A stretch of 64,000 nt of DNA. Origin: CAYFNK01 sp964474895 (GTDB lineage Archaea; Nanobdellota; Nanobdellia; SCGC-AAA011-G17; PNOQ01). Within the stretch, counting starts at the first letter, position 1. The number at the start of each line of letters is the position of its first letter. The stretch lies in the NCBI GenBank assembly GCA_964474895.1, contig CAYYUK010000001.1, positions 62,001 to 126,000 on the forward strand, in the 5' to 3' direction. Positions 32,419-40,471 of the stretch are shown here, piece after piece. Below the pieces are notes generated by a model. The model saw nothing but the letters and a program-made list of their open reading frames with translations, ran no database searches and was not told the DNA's origin. A program made the position numbers and the translations under genes.

Positions 32419-32455
32419 TTTAAATAGCTCACTAGCGTCTATGTCAAGATGTCAA
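32419..32455 (-). promoter_or_regulatory. 38-bp repeated promoter/operator element, copy 3 (diverged)
   Basis: Read on the minus strand, tandem TTGACA blocks, GACGC, GTGAGC and TATTTAAAT occur in the same order and spacing as in copies 1 and 2, with changes only at a few spacer bases. The first TTGACA block overlaps the polB stop codon. The element is the promoter of the NUMOD3 endonuclease. Confidence 0.7.
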
Positions 32456-34767
32456 CCATGATTAAACTCAAATAGTTTGGTTTGTTTTTTCCCTTCTATT
32501 AGCTCATCGAAATTTGTGTCAAAAAAGTCTAGAACTGCTTCGGCTATTGGTTTTATTTGTTTCTTAATATAGTGATCATAATTTATTTTATGTTTTTGGT
32601 TTTGTATTGGTTCTGGACCATCTGTTGTTATGTAATATTCTATTGTGCTAGATTCTACTTTCTTCAGTTTTTTTGCGGCTTTTAAATGAGGGGGATTTAC
32701 TTTATACCCTTCTATCCCTTTCCTTAAAGATTTTCTATATATTAACTTATCATCATATTTTCCTTTCATTAAATCATCTACAAATTTCTTAACGAATTTT
32801 GTAACTTCTTTTTTATGGAAGATTCTGTCTAACAATTCTAATTGAAATTCTTTTGCAGCTTCAGTCCAATCTCCCCTTACAGATTCTAGCCCAACTATGT
32901 CTAGTTTTTCTTTTCCATTTTTTTTCAATAATCCAGCATACCTTTTTTTTGCGCCTTCTTCACTGCCCCTTATTTTTGGCATCATAAATCTTGTATACAA
33001 CTTTTCATATTCTAACTCCAAGTAGCTAGTTCTGTTGTATTTTTCTTTTATGTGTTTTTTATAGAAAGAATTAATTTCTTTTTCTAGTTTTTTACCTATT
33101 TCTTCTGCTTTTTTCTCAGTGTCAACTTTCGTGTCTATAAAAATAGAATCCGTATCAGAATAAATTACCCTATGTCCTTTTTCTTCAACCATCTTCGCTG
33201 TTTGTTTTATTAATTCTTGTCCAAAATGTGTTATGGCATTTGCTATCTTTGTGTTGTAAAATCTACAGTTTGGATTTGCTAAAACTCCAAAGAATGAATT
33301 CATCAAAATCTTTATTGCGTATCTCCCTATTTCATCTTTCTTTTCTTTGGTTTTATCTCTTGCAGCCCATAGTGTTGGTATTATCTCTTGCAGAATTCCG
33401 TCTTTTGAATCAAAATATGCTTTGTTTGGTGATTCTATTGCTCCTCTTTTCTTTTTTTCTAGATAAGAAGAAGGATCTATGTTGAAAGTTCTAATTAGTG
33501 AAGGATACAGTGATTTGAAATCAAGAACTATTAAGTTATCATAGATTCCGGGGATTGATTCCATAACATATCCGCCCTTTATTCTTGTTTCTCTTTCTTT
33601 TGGATCTGCTGTTGGAGCAACTAATTTTCTTGCTCTTGCTTTTTGAAGATATAAGAAATCTAATGATGCTATTGACGCGTTAACTCTATCTAGTTGCATT
33701 CCTGTTAGCAAAGATCTTTGTATTGCCAAATCCAATAAAACTGTTTTTGTAATTATTTTGTAGGCTAATTCTGAGTCCATTAGATTGTATTCAACTAATT
33801 TTTTTGGGTCCTTCTTGTAAAGTCTGTCTATTTCTTCATATTTTTCTTTTCCAGTTGTTTCTATTAATTTTGATGCACCAAGTAATTCCTTCGCTACAGT
33901 ATTTAGCCTATAGTTGTCCAGTTTTACAAATGATGATTTTGTTAAATCTATACCGTCCAAAACTACTCTTCCTGTGATGTCTGCTTTACTTGTCCTAAAG
34001 AAATTCTTCTCCAATCTTAATTTTGAAACTGAATTATCTCTGCCTAAAATAAATGGGATTTCATATTTTTTGAATTTTTCATTCATAAATTTTAAATCAA
34101 AATTGACTACATTCCACCCTGTTATTATGTCTGGATCCAAATCCATTACTTCTTTGTAAAATTTTTCTATTGCTTCTTCTTCAGTCTTGTAAGATATTGC
34201 TCCTTTAACTTTTTTGTCTGAAACAATAATTACTTTTTTATAATCTTTTGAATATAGAGAAACACAGTATAAGGTTTTTGCATCTTTATTTGTTTCTATG
34301 TCGAATGAAAGTATTTTGAGATTTTTTGGTATGTAATCAGATGATTTTATTTCTGGATTTTTATATATTCTGTCAACCGTTTCATGCAGTTCAGATTCTC
34401 CATCGATTTCTATTGCCCCTTGGATATTGTTGTCTATCAGAAATCTTACTGGGAATCTTATGTCTGCCTCATATGTTTTGATATTCTCTTTTCCTAGTTC
34501 AGATCTCAACTCAAATACATCTTTTGGAGAATTTAGTATAATTTTTGTTACTGGTTCTTTTTTGAAATTAGTTAGGTTTGTTTTTTCAAATTTGAATTCT
34601 TCTGCTATTTTTTCTGCTTTTTTTTGATGTTTTGTTTCTATGAAAATGTATGGCTCGAATTCATTTATAGTTAAGAATGATTGGTTGTTTTCCAGCTTAC
34701 CATAGAGAAAAACGTATGATTTTCCATTCAATATCCTATAAGTTGAGTAAATTATGAACCCTTTCAT
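32452..34767 (-). CDS. polB: Family B DNA polymerase, Pol II-like
   Basis: The 771-residue enzyme has the 3'-5' exonuclease motifs FDIET (about residue 155), NVVNFDLKFMNEKF and YNLMDSELA. Its polymerase motifs are DFKSLYPSLIRTFNIDP (motif A), KILMNSFFGVL (motif B) and YSDTDSIF (motif C). The wording of motif A and GVLANPNCRFY is closer to E. coli Pol II than to the usual archaeal PolB1/B3. The C-terminus ends in a PIP-like QTKLFEF, suggesting PCNA binding. PolD is also encoded in this window. Its stop is inside element copy 3. Confidence 0.93.
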   Translation of the reverse strand: MKGFIIYSTYRILNGKSYVFLYGKLENNQSFLTINEFEPYIFIETKHQKKAEKIAEEFKFEKTNLTNFKKEPVTKIILNSPKDVFELRSELGKENIKTYEADIRFPVRFLIDNNIQGAIEIDGESELHETVDRIYKNPEIKSSDYIPKNLKILSFDIETNKDAKTLYCVSLYSKDYKKVIIVSDKKVKGAISYKTEEEAIEKFYKEVMDLDPDIITGWNVVNFDLKFMNEKFKKYEIPFILGRDNSVSKLRLEKNFFRTSKADITGRVVLDGIDLTKSSFVKLDNYRLNTVAKELLGASKLIETTGKEKYEEIDRLYKKDPKKLVEYNLMDSELAYKIITKTVLLDLAIQRSLLTGMQLDRVNASIASLDFLYLQKARARKLVAPTADPKERETRIKGGYVMESIPGIYDNLIVLDFKSLYPSLIRTFNIDPSSYLEKKKRGAIESPNKAYFDSKDGILQEIIPTLWAARDKTKEKKDEIGRYAIKILMNSFFGVLANPNCRFYNTKIANAITHFGQELIKQTAKMVEEKGHRVIYSDTDSIFIDTKVDTEKKAEEIGKKLEKEINSFYKKHIKEKYNRTSYLELEYEKLYTRFMMPKIRGSEEGAKKRYAGLLKKNGKEKLDIVGLESVRGDWTEAAKEFQLELLDRIFHKKEVTKFVKKFVDDLMKGKYDDKLIYRKSLRKGIEGYKVNPPHLKAAKKLKKVESSTIEYYITTDGPEPIQNQKHKINYDHYIKKQIKPIAEAVLDFFDTNFDELIEGKKQTKLFEFNHG

Positions 34768-34818
34768 GAGTTTAGACTATTGATTAAGTTTTTAAAGTTT
34801 TATTATTGTCTTTTTGTT

Positions 34819-35691
34819 ATGGATAATTGGAAGAAGGCTGGAGAAATTGCTTCTGAAGCTAGGAAATTTGGTGCAAGGTTGATTAAGCCAGGAGCAAGTA
34901 TTTTTGAAGTTACTGAGAAAATTGAAGCTAAAATTGAGGAATTGAATGGTAATTTGGCTTTTCCCACTCAATTATCTAGTAATAATGTTGCAGCCCATTA
35001 TAATGCTTTGATTGGAGATACTTCTAAATTTGGAAAGAACGATTTGATTAAACTTGATTTGGGTGTTCATATTGAAGGTTGTATTGCTGATTGTGCTATT
35101 ACTGTTGATTTAAGCGGAAAGAATTCTAAGTTGGTTGATGCTTCTAGAAATGCTTTGAAGGCCGCAATTGAAGTTATAAAGCCAGGAATTACACTTTCTG
35201 AAGTTGGTTCTGTGATTAGTAATGAGATAACTTCTGCAGGTTTTGTTCCTGTTAAAAATCTTAGTGGACATGGTTTGGGCGAGTATAATATTCATGATTC
35301 CCCAAGTATTCCAAATTATGATAATGGTGATGATACTAAATTGGTGAAAGATCAGAAAATTGCTATTGAGCCTTTTGCAAGTACTGGTTCTGGAATTGTT
35401 GTTGAAGGAAAGGGTTCTGAGGTATTCGGCTTACAGAATATCAAGAACGTTAGGAATATGCAAGCTAGAAATATAATGAAATTTGTAACTGAGAATTTTA
35501 AGACTCTTCCTTTTGCTAAAAGACATTTGCTTGAGAAGTTTAATAAGTTTCAAATTGCAGTTGGTGTGAATAATTTAGTTAGAGAAGGTGTTTTGATGGA
35601 GTATCATGTTTTACAAGAAAAAGATCCTTCTGTTTTAGTTTCTCAAGCTGAGAATACTGTTATTGTTGGTGAAGGTCAAACTACTTTTTGA
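34819..35691 (+). CDS. map: Methionine aminopeptidase type II
   Basis: MetAP removes the initiator Met from nascent proteins. The five metal ligands fall in IKLDLGVHIEGCIADCAITVD (two Asp), GHGLGEYNIHDSPSIPNY (His), IEPFAS (Glu) and the final VSQAENTVIV (Glu). The His of the early AAHYNAL is also present. At 290 residues it is the typical archaeal type II size. ATG 34819 is chosen because a TATA-like TTTTTAAAG sits about 28 bp upstream; an in-frame TTG at 34780 precedes the promoter. Confidence 0.95.
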   Translation: MDNWKKAGEIASEARKFGARLIKPGASIFEVTEKIEAKIEELNGNLAFPTQLSSNNVAAHYNALIGDTSKFGKNDLIKLDLGVHIEGCIADCAITVDLSGKNSKLVDASRNALKAAIEVIKPGITLSEVGSVISNEITSAGFVPVKNLSGHGLGEYNIHDSPSIPNYDNGDDTKLVKDQKIAIEPFASTGSGIVVEGKGSEVFGLQNIKNVRNMQARNIMKFVTENFKTLPFAKRHLLEKFNKFQIAVGVNNLVREGVLMEYHVLQEKDPSVLVSQAENTVIVGEGQTTF

Positions 35692-36121
35692 GAAAATATC
35701 TACTAGCAATTAAAATATTTGGTGATGAAACTTCTCCCTTTTCTGTCATTTCTTCTATTTGTTCTAATGTAAACCATTCATATTCTTTATTTTCGGGTTC
35801 TTCTATTATTTCTGCCAGATAATGAAGCAAAACAATTTGCTCTGGTTTTCCATCCCTTGTAATTTGTCCAACTATTGGTAGTGGAGTGTCATTAATTATT
35901 CTAACTTCCAGATTCAGATCTTGCTTAGCTTTATTTATTGCATTTTGTTTTGGACTTACACCATCATCTAATCTTCCACCAATAAATTGATATTTCTCTG
36001 TGCTTGGTGCCTTATGCAACATAATTTTATTGTCTCTAATTATTACTGGACCTGTTGCATGTGTGAACTTAGTTGGTTCTCCATTCAAGTTAAATCCATC
36101 CAAATTAAATAATTTTGTCAT
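35681..36121 (-). CDS. Nudix-fold protein with degenerate Nudix box
   Basis: Fold elements match a Nudix domain (ATGPVIIRDNKIMLHKAPS, YQFIGGRLDDGVSPKQNAINKAKQDLNLEV, PEIVLLHYLAEI, YEWFTLEQIEEM). But the box that should read GX5EX7REUXEE has D, K-A and Q-D in the catalytic positions. It is therefore probably catalytically weak or a binding/regulatory protein. The 146-residue length is normal. It overlaps the convergent MetAP gene by 11 bp and sits next to cdc48 without obvious coupling. Confidence 0.75.
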   Translation of the reverse strand: MTKLFNLDGFNLNGEPTKFTHATGPVIIRDNKIMLHKAPSTEKYQFIGGRLDDGVSPKQNAINKAKQDLNLEVRIINDTPLPIVGQITRDGKPEQIVLLHYLAEIIEEPENKEYEWFTLEQIEEMTEKGEVSSPNILIASRYFLKK

Positions 36122-36151
36122 GGTTTCAGAAAGAATAAGAGATATAAAAGT

Positions 36152-38446
36152 TTAACCCATATACTGGTGGGTTTCTCTCATTGCTGCTCCTCTTGCAACT
36201 TTTAAGTATTGTTCTTCAATTTCTTTGTATTTCTTCACATCATTCTCTGTAATTGAAGGTCTTACTTTCTTTACAGCATCTTCGAAATTACCCATTGTAA
36301 TTTCTTTTGCCTTTATATCTTTTCTAAGTGCGATCATTCCAGATTCCCTACAAATTGCATCAATATCTGCTCCAGTATACATCTCAGTTAATTCTGCTAA
36401 TCTTGTTGTGTTCACGTCAGTTGATAGCTTCATTCCTTGTGTGTGTACATCAAATATTTGTTTTCTGCTTTTTTTATCTGGAACTGGAGCCAACAAAATT
36501 CTGTCAAATCTTCCTGGTCTCAATAATGCTGAATCTACTTTATCTGGTCTGTTTGTAGTTCCGATTACAACAACATCATTCAATTCTTCCAAACCATCTA
36601 GTTCTGTTAAGAACTGGCTTACAACTCTTGATGTAACTTCATGAGTATCTCCTGCTGTAGATGTTACTGAATCTATTTCATCAAATAAAATAATTGTTGG
36701 TGAAACTTCTCTTGCTTTGGAGAATATTTTTCTTATTCCTTTTTCAGATTCTCCAACCCATTTAGACATTAACTCAGGTCCCTTTACAACTATGAAGTTC
36801 GCTTCTGATTCTCCTGCGACTGCTTTTGCTAAAAGAGTTTTACCTGTGCCCGGCGGACCGTAGAGTAAGATTCCCTTTGGGGGTCTAATCCCAATCCTTT
36901 TGAATGAATCTGGATTTTTTAGGGGCCATTCTACTGCTTCTTTTAATTCTGATTTAACATTTTCAAGTCCACCAACATCTGCCCACTTAACATTTGGTTT
37001 TTCTACCAGAACTTCTCTCATTGCAGATGGTCTTACTAATTTTAGTGCATCGTGAAAGTCTTTCTCTGTTATTTTTAATTTGTCTAAATATCCTTGTGGT
37101 ATTTTTTCTTTTTCTTTTAATTTTAGTTCAGGCAATATTTTTCTCAATGCAGCCATTGCAGCTTCTTTTGCTAATGCTTGTAAATCTGCACCTACAAAAC
37201 CGTGTGTTAATTTTGCCAACTCATTTAGATTAATTCCTTTTGTAAGTGGCATGTTTCTTGTATGGATTTGCAAAATAGTCAATCTGCCTTTTTCATTTGG
37301 TACTCCGAATACTATTTCTCTATCAAATCTTCCTGGCCTTCTTAGTGCTGGATCAATTGAATTTGCTCTGTTCGTTGCAGCCATTATTACAACGTTTCCT
37401 CTTTGATTTAGTCCGTCCATCAAAGTTAGTAACTGTGCTACAACCCTCCTTTCAACTTCCCCTTGTGTTTCTTCTCTCTTTGAAGCAATTGCATCTAGTT
37501 CATCTATAAAAATTATAGAAGGTGCTTTTTCAGAAGCATCATCAAATATCTTTCTAAGTTTTTTCTCTGATTCTCCATAAAATTTATTCATAATCTCTGG
37601 TCCGTTAACTAACATGAAATTTGCTTCTGTTTCATTTGCTACTGCTTTTGCTAAAAGTGTTTTACCTGTGCCCGGCGGACCGTAGAGTAAGATTCCCTTT
37701 GGGGGTTCTATACCTAATTTTTCAAAAAGTTCTGGATGTTTCATTGGCAACTCTACCATTTCCCTAACTTTCTTTACTTCTTCATCCAAGCCACCAATAT
37801 CTTCGTATGTTACATCAGGAGCTATTGCATCTTCTTTGATTTCTACTTTTTTTGAACTTAAATGTATTTCAGTGTTTTCTGTAATTATTGATGGTACTCC
37901 TGCTGGTTTTGAATCTGCTACGATAAATCTTAAACTTCCTACAGAACCCATGAATCCAGATCCCATGACATCAGAAAATAGTCCTTCAAATATATCTTCA
38001 AATGGACTTCCTGAAAATGTTGATCTTCTTCTGCTTGAACCACCTAAAGATAATATGTCTCCTACAACTACCGCTCTTCCCAAAAGGCTCCTTTTTAGTG
38101 CATTTGGATCTGCTCTAACCATTACTCCTTGTTGTGCTGGTGCTATCGTTATTTTTTTTGCTTCCTTAACTTCTGTTTTTCTAACAGTTACTGATTCTCC
38201 AATACCTGTTTTGGCATTTCTTCTTAGAATTCCATCCATCCTTATTACAGATTCACCTACATCTGTTGGATAGGCCCTATCTACAATCCCTACAGTTTTT
38301 CTTCCGCCTTCTATTTCTACTATGTCTCCAGGCCTTACGCCCATGTCTTTCATATCTTGACCATCAATTCTAACTATTCCTTTGTATGCTTCTTCTTGCA
38401 TAGCTTCCATTACTTTCAAACCAATTTCTGCATTTTCTTTTGCCAT
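36152..38446 (-). CDS. cdc48: CDC48/VCP-type AAA+ ATPase
   Basis: CDC48 unfolds proteins for the archaeal proteasome. The 764-residue product has an N domain (about residues 1-190; VRPGDIVEIEGGRKTVG) and two AAA modules with Walker A GPPGTGKT in both. The Walker B motifs are IIFIDELDAIA and IILFDEIDSV, each followed by an SRH region with AATNR or GTTNR. An insert rich in Gly/Ser/Arg sits near residue 135-165. A 66-bp stretch around both Walker A sites is nearly identical in DNA (one mismatch). An AbrB-like gene lies directly upstream, one base from its start. Confidence 0.96.
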   Translation of the reverse strand: MAKENAEIGLKVMEAMQEEAYKGIVRIDGQDMKDMGVRPGDIVEIEGGRKTVGIVDRAYPTDVGESVIRMDGILRRNAKTGIGESVTVRKTEVKEAKKITIAPAQQGVMVRADPNALKRSLLGRAVVVGDILSLGGSSRRRSTFSGSPFEDIFEGLFSDVMGSGFMGSVGSLRFIVADSKPAGVPSIITENTEIHLSSKKVEIKEDAIAPDVTYEDIGGLDEEVKKVREMVELPMKHPELFEKLGIEPPKGILLYGPPGTGKTLLAKAVANETEANFMLVNGPEIMNKFYGESEKKLRKIFDDASEKAPSIIFIDELDAIASKREETQGEVERRVVAQLLTLMDGLNQRGNVVIMAATNRANSIDPALRRPGRFDREIVFGVPNEKGRLTILQIHTRNMPLTKGINLNELAKLTHGFVGADLQALAKEAAMAALRKILPELKLKEKEKIPQGYLDKLKITEKDFHDALKLVRPSAMREVLVEKPNVKWADVGGLENVKSELKEAVEWPLKNPDSFKRIGIRPPKGILLYGPPGTGKTLLAKAVAGESEANFIVVKGPELMSKWVGESEKGIRKIFSKAREVSPTIILFDEIDSVTSTAGDTHEVTSRVVSQFLTELDGLEELNDVVVIGTTNRPDKVDSALLRPGRFDRILLAPVPDKKSRKQIFDVHTQGMKLSTDVNTTRLAELTEMYTGADIDAICRESGMIALRKDIKAKEITMGNFEDAVKKVRPSITENDVKKYKEIEEQYLKVARGAAMRETHQYMG
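36837..36884 (-). repeat. 48-bp exact repeat within cdc48 (D2 copy)
   Basis: The 48 bases here are identical to 37659-37706, covering the Walker A region (GPPGTGKT and flanks) of the two AAA modules. Seventeen more bases upstream match after a single mismatch. Synonymous sites are also identical. Confidence 0.85.
37659..37706 (-). repeat. 48-bp exact repeat within cdc48 (D1 copy)
   Basis: This is the partner of 36837-36884. Identity at third codon positions in an otherwise diverged pair of domains suggests recent gene conversion or strong constraint. Confidence 0.85.
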
Positions 38447-38447
38447 T

Positions 38448-38804
38448 TTATCTCCTTATCTTTCTGAATTCTAAACTTAATCTTCCCGGTTTGTCTAAAC
38501 ATAATCTCATCATCTTATCCATTTCTTTTTCCATTTGCAGGAATTCTTCTTCGAAAGTTATGATCTCTTTTGGTATTGTAACTGAAAAACTGTTTCCAAC
38601 CATTCTTAATTTTACTAGGAAATCTCTTTCTCTCAGTTTTTTAAAGTTTTCGAATTGTTTAATATCTGTAGGGTGAAAATATTTTTCTTTGCATTTTGGA
38701 CATTCAGAATATCTTAGTTTAAAACCATCTTTCTCGACGGTGTTTTTATTAGTTTTTGTGTCGCATTTACTGCAAACAATTTGAGCATCAAATATATCTT
38801 TCAT
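38448..38804 (-). CDS. Zinc-ribbon/AbrB-like putative transcription regulator
   Basis: The 118-residue protein starts with a zinc ribbon (CSKC at about residues 11-14 and CPKC at about 35-38) followed by an SpoVT/AbrB-like swapped-hairpin segment LVKLRMVGNSFSVTIPKEII (about 63-82). AbrB domains bind DNA as dimers. It lies one base before cdc48 and divergent from a cation exchanger, and the gap contains paired GTGTATAC boxes. Autoregulation, or control of cdc48, is a reasonable inference. Confidence 0.75.
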   Translation of the reverse strand: MKDIFDAQIVCSKCDTKTNKNTVEKDGFKLRYSECPKCKEKYFHPTDIKQFENFKKLRERDFLVKLRMVGNSFSVTIPKEIITFEEEFLQMEKEMDKMMRLCLDKPGRLSLEFRKIRR

Positions 38805-38822
38805 TTTGTGTTAGTTATTTTT

Positions 38823-38843
38823 GTGTATACGGGGAGTGTATAC
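38823..38843. promoter_or_regulatory. Paired GTGTATAC boxes (candidate operator)
   Basis: GTGTATAC occurs at 38823-38830 and again at 38836-38843; each contains the palindrome GTATAC. They lie between a minus-strand TATA box (TTTATAAATAAG, about 38855-38844) and the expected start of the AbrB-like gene transcript, the typical place for a repressor site. Confidence 0.5.
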
Positions 38844-38900
38844 TTATTTATAAAAGTTATGGTTGGATACTTTTATAAATTAAAAATCTAAATTTCAATC

Positions 38901-39848
38901 ATGATTGAATATCTCTATTTAGTTATTGGTCTTGTTCTATTAGTTGCTGGTGCTAATTATCTTATTAAGGGTTCTACAAACTTGGCAAAGAGATTCGGTG
39001 TTTCTGAGCTCATTGTTGGTCTTATAGTTCTTGCTTTTGGAACTTCTCTTCCTGAACTGATGGTTAGTGTTCTTTCTGCCCTTGGCGGAAATACGGATAT
39101 TGCTTTGGGGAATGTTATTGGAAGCAATATCTCTAATACATTGCTCATTCTTGGATTATGTGCTGTTATCTTTCCTTTGGTTGTAAAGAAGAGTATAGCT
39201 TGGAAAGAAATCCCCCTGGGCATCCTAGCTGTTTCTTCGCTTGTTATCCTTTCTGGAGAAATAGTTTTTGGTTTCACTCCTGTGTTTGGGAGGTTTGATG
39301 GAATTATTTTCCTCTCTCTTTTTTTGGTATTCCTATACTACTCTTACAAATCTCTAAAAGTTCATAAGGTCGTAACTGTTGATATAAAGAAAAATAAAGA
39401 TTTCTTAACTGCCCTAATGATTCTTGGCGGTTTGGCTGCTGTTTTATTTGGAGGGCATTTAATTGTTGATAATGCAGTACTTATTGCCAATAAGGTTGGA
39501 ATTAGCCAATTTTTGGTTTCTGCTACAATTATAGCAATTGGTAGTTCTCTCCCTGAGTTGGTTGTCTCTCTCGTTGCAATCTTTAAGAAAAAAGCTAACT
39601 TGGCAATTGGTAATATTGTTGGTTCTAATATTTTTAATATCTTTTACATCTTAGGTATTACTGCTTTGATTAAGCCCATCACAATTCCTTTGTTTGCTTT
39701 CTTCGACATTACTTTCTTATTAATTACAAGTTTGCTTCTATTTGCATCTATATTTATTGGTAGAAAGTATGCTATCGGAAAGTCAAGCGGAATTATCTTC
39801 CTAATTTTGTATTTGATTTATTTAATGATAATAATTGCAAGAGGGTAA
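38901..39848 (+). CDS. Cation/Ca2+:H+/Na+ exchanger (CaCA family)
   Basis: The 315-residue protein has ten hydrophobic segments in two similar halves. The alpha-1 repeat ELIVGLIVLAFGTSLPELMVSV...GNVIGSNISNTL and the alpha-2 repeat LVSATIIAIGSSLPELVVSL...GNIVGSNIFNIF hold the acidic and Asn ion ligands. This is the plan of archaeal sodium/calcium exchangers such as NCX_Mj. A TATA box (TTTTATAAATTAAA, about 38871) lies about 28 bp before the ATG, so the mRNA is leaderless. The paired GTGTATAC boxes upstream may regulate it too. Confidence 0.93.
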   Translation: MIEYLYLVIGLVLLVAGANYLIKGSTNLAKRFGVSELIVGLIVLAFGTSLPELMVSVLSALGGNTDIALGNVIGSNISNTLLILGLCAVIFPLVVKKSIAWKEIPLGILAVSSLVILSGEIVFGFTPVFGRFDGIIFLSLFLVFLYYSYKSLKVHKVVTVDIKKNKDFLTALMILGGLAAVLFGGHLIVDNAVLIANKVGISQFLVSATIIAIGSSLPELVVSLVAIFKKKANLAIGNIVGSNIFNIFYILGITALIKPITIPLFAFFDITFLLITSLLLFASIFIGRKYAIGKSSGIIFLILYLIYLMIIIARG

Positions 39849-39883
39849 TTCTTAAATTTGGTACCTGATTATTATTAATTAAT

Positions 39884-40471
39884 ATGGATTTTTTTGATGG
39901 AGCAAAGAAGGGCATAACTCTTGTATATGGCGAAAGTGCTACTGGTAAGACCACTTTTGGTTTGCAATCTTCATTGGCTATTGCCAAGAAAGGAAAAGTT
40001 TTGTTTCTGGATTGTGATGGAAGTTTCTCTCTTGATAGATTAAAAAAAATGGATCCTGATTGTCGGACATACTTAGATCATTTCCTTGTTGTTAATTTGA
40101 AAGACCTTTTGGAACTTGATTCTAAACTTGAACAATTTGAAAAGATGGTAGATAAATTTGATTTGGTTGTTTTGGACAATATTGGTTTATATTACAGACT
40201 TGGATTAAAAGAAAACTATGTTGTGACAAATAGTCTTATTGTTCGTATATTAAGGAAGCTTAGACATATGTCTGAAGAGATTCCAATTATAATAATTAGC
40301 CAAGTTTATGAAATTGATAAAGGGAAAAAGGTCCTCGGTGGTAAAATGGTTCAAAATTTCTCTGACATTGTATTAGAATTAAATAAAGACCCAAGAAAAA
40401 TTAAAATGTTAAAACCAGAAGAAAAAGAGATTTTATTTAAAATTGAAGATAGTGGTTTAGTTAAGATTTAG
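39884..40471 (+). CDS. radB: RadB-like RecA-family recombinase
   Basis: RadB is a short archaeal RadA paralogue that helps recombination. The 195-residue protein consists of only the RecA core: Walker A GESATGKTTF (about residues 16-25), LFLDCDGSFSL, Walker B DLVVLDNIG, and a loop IIIISQVYEI. The N-terminal helix-hairpin-helix domain of RadA is missing, as in RadB. It overlaps the convergent topA gene by 11 bp. A promoter-like TATTAATTAATATG sequence precedes it. Confidence 0.88.
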   Translation: MDFFDGAKKGITLVYGESATGKTTFGLQSSLAIAKKGKVLFLDCDGSFSLDRLKKMDPDCRTYLDHFLVVNLKDLLELDSKLEQFEKMVDKFDLVVLDNIGLYYRLGLKENYVVTNSLIVRILRKLRHMSEEIPIIIISQVYEIDKGKKVLGGKMVQNFSDIVLELNKDPRKIKMLKPEEKEILFKIEDSGLVKI

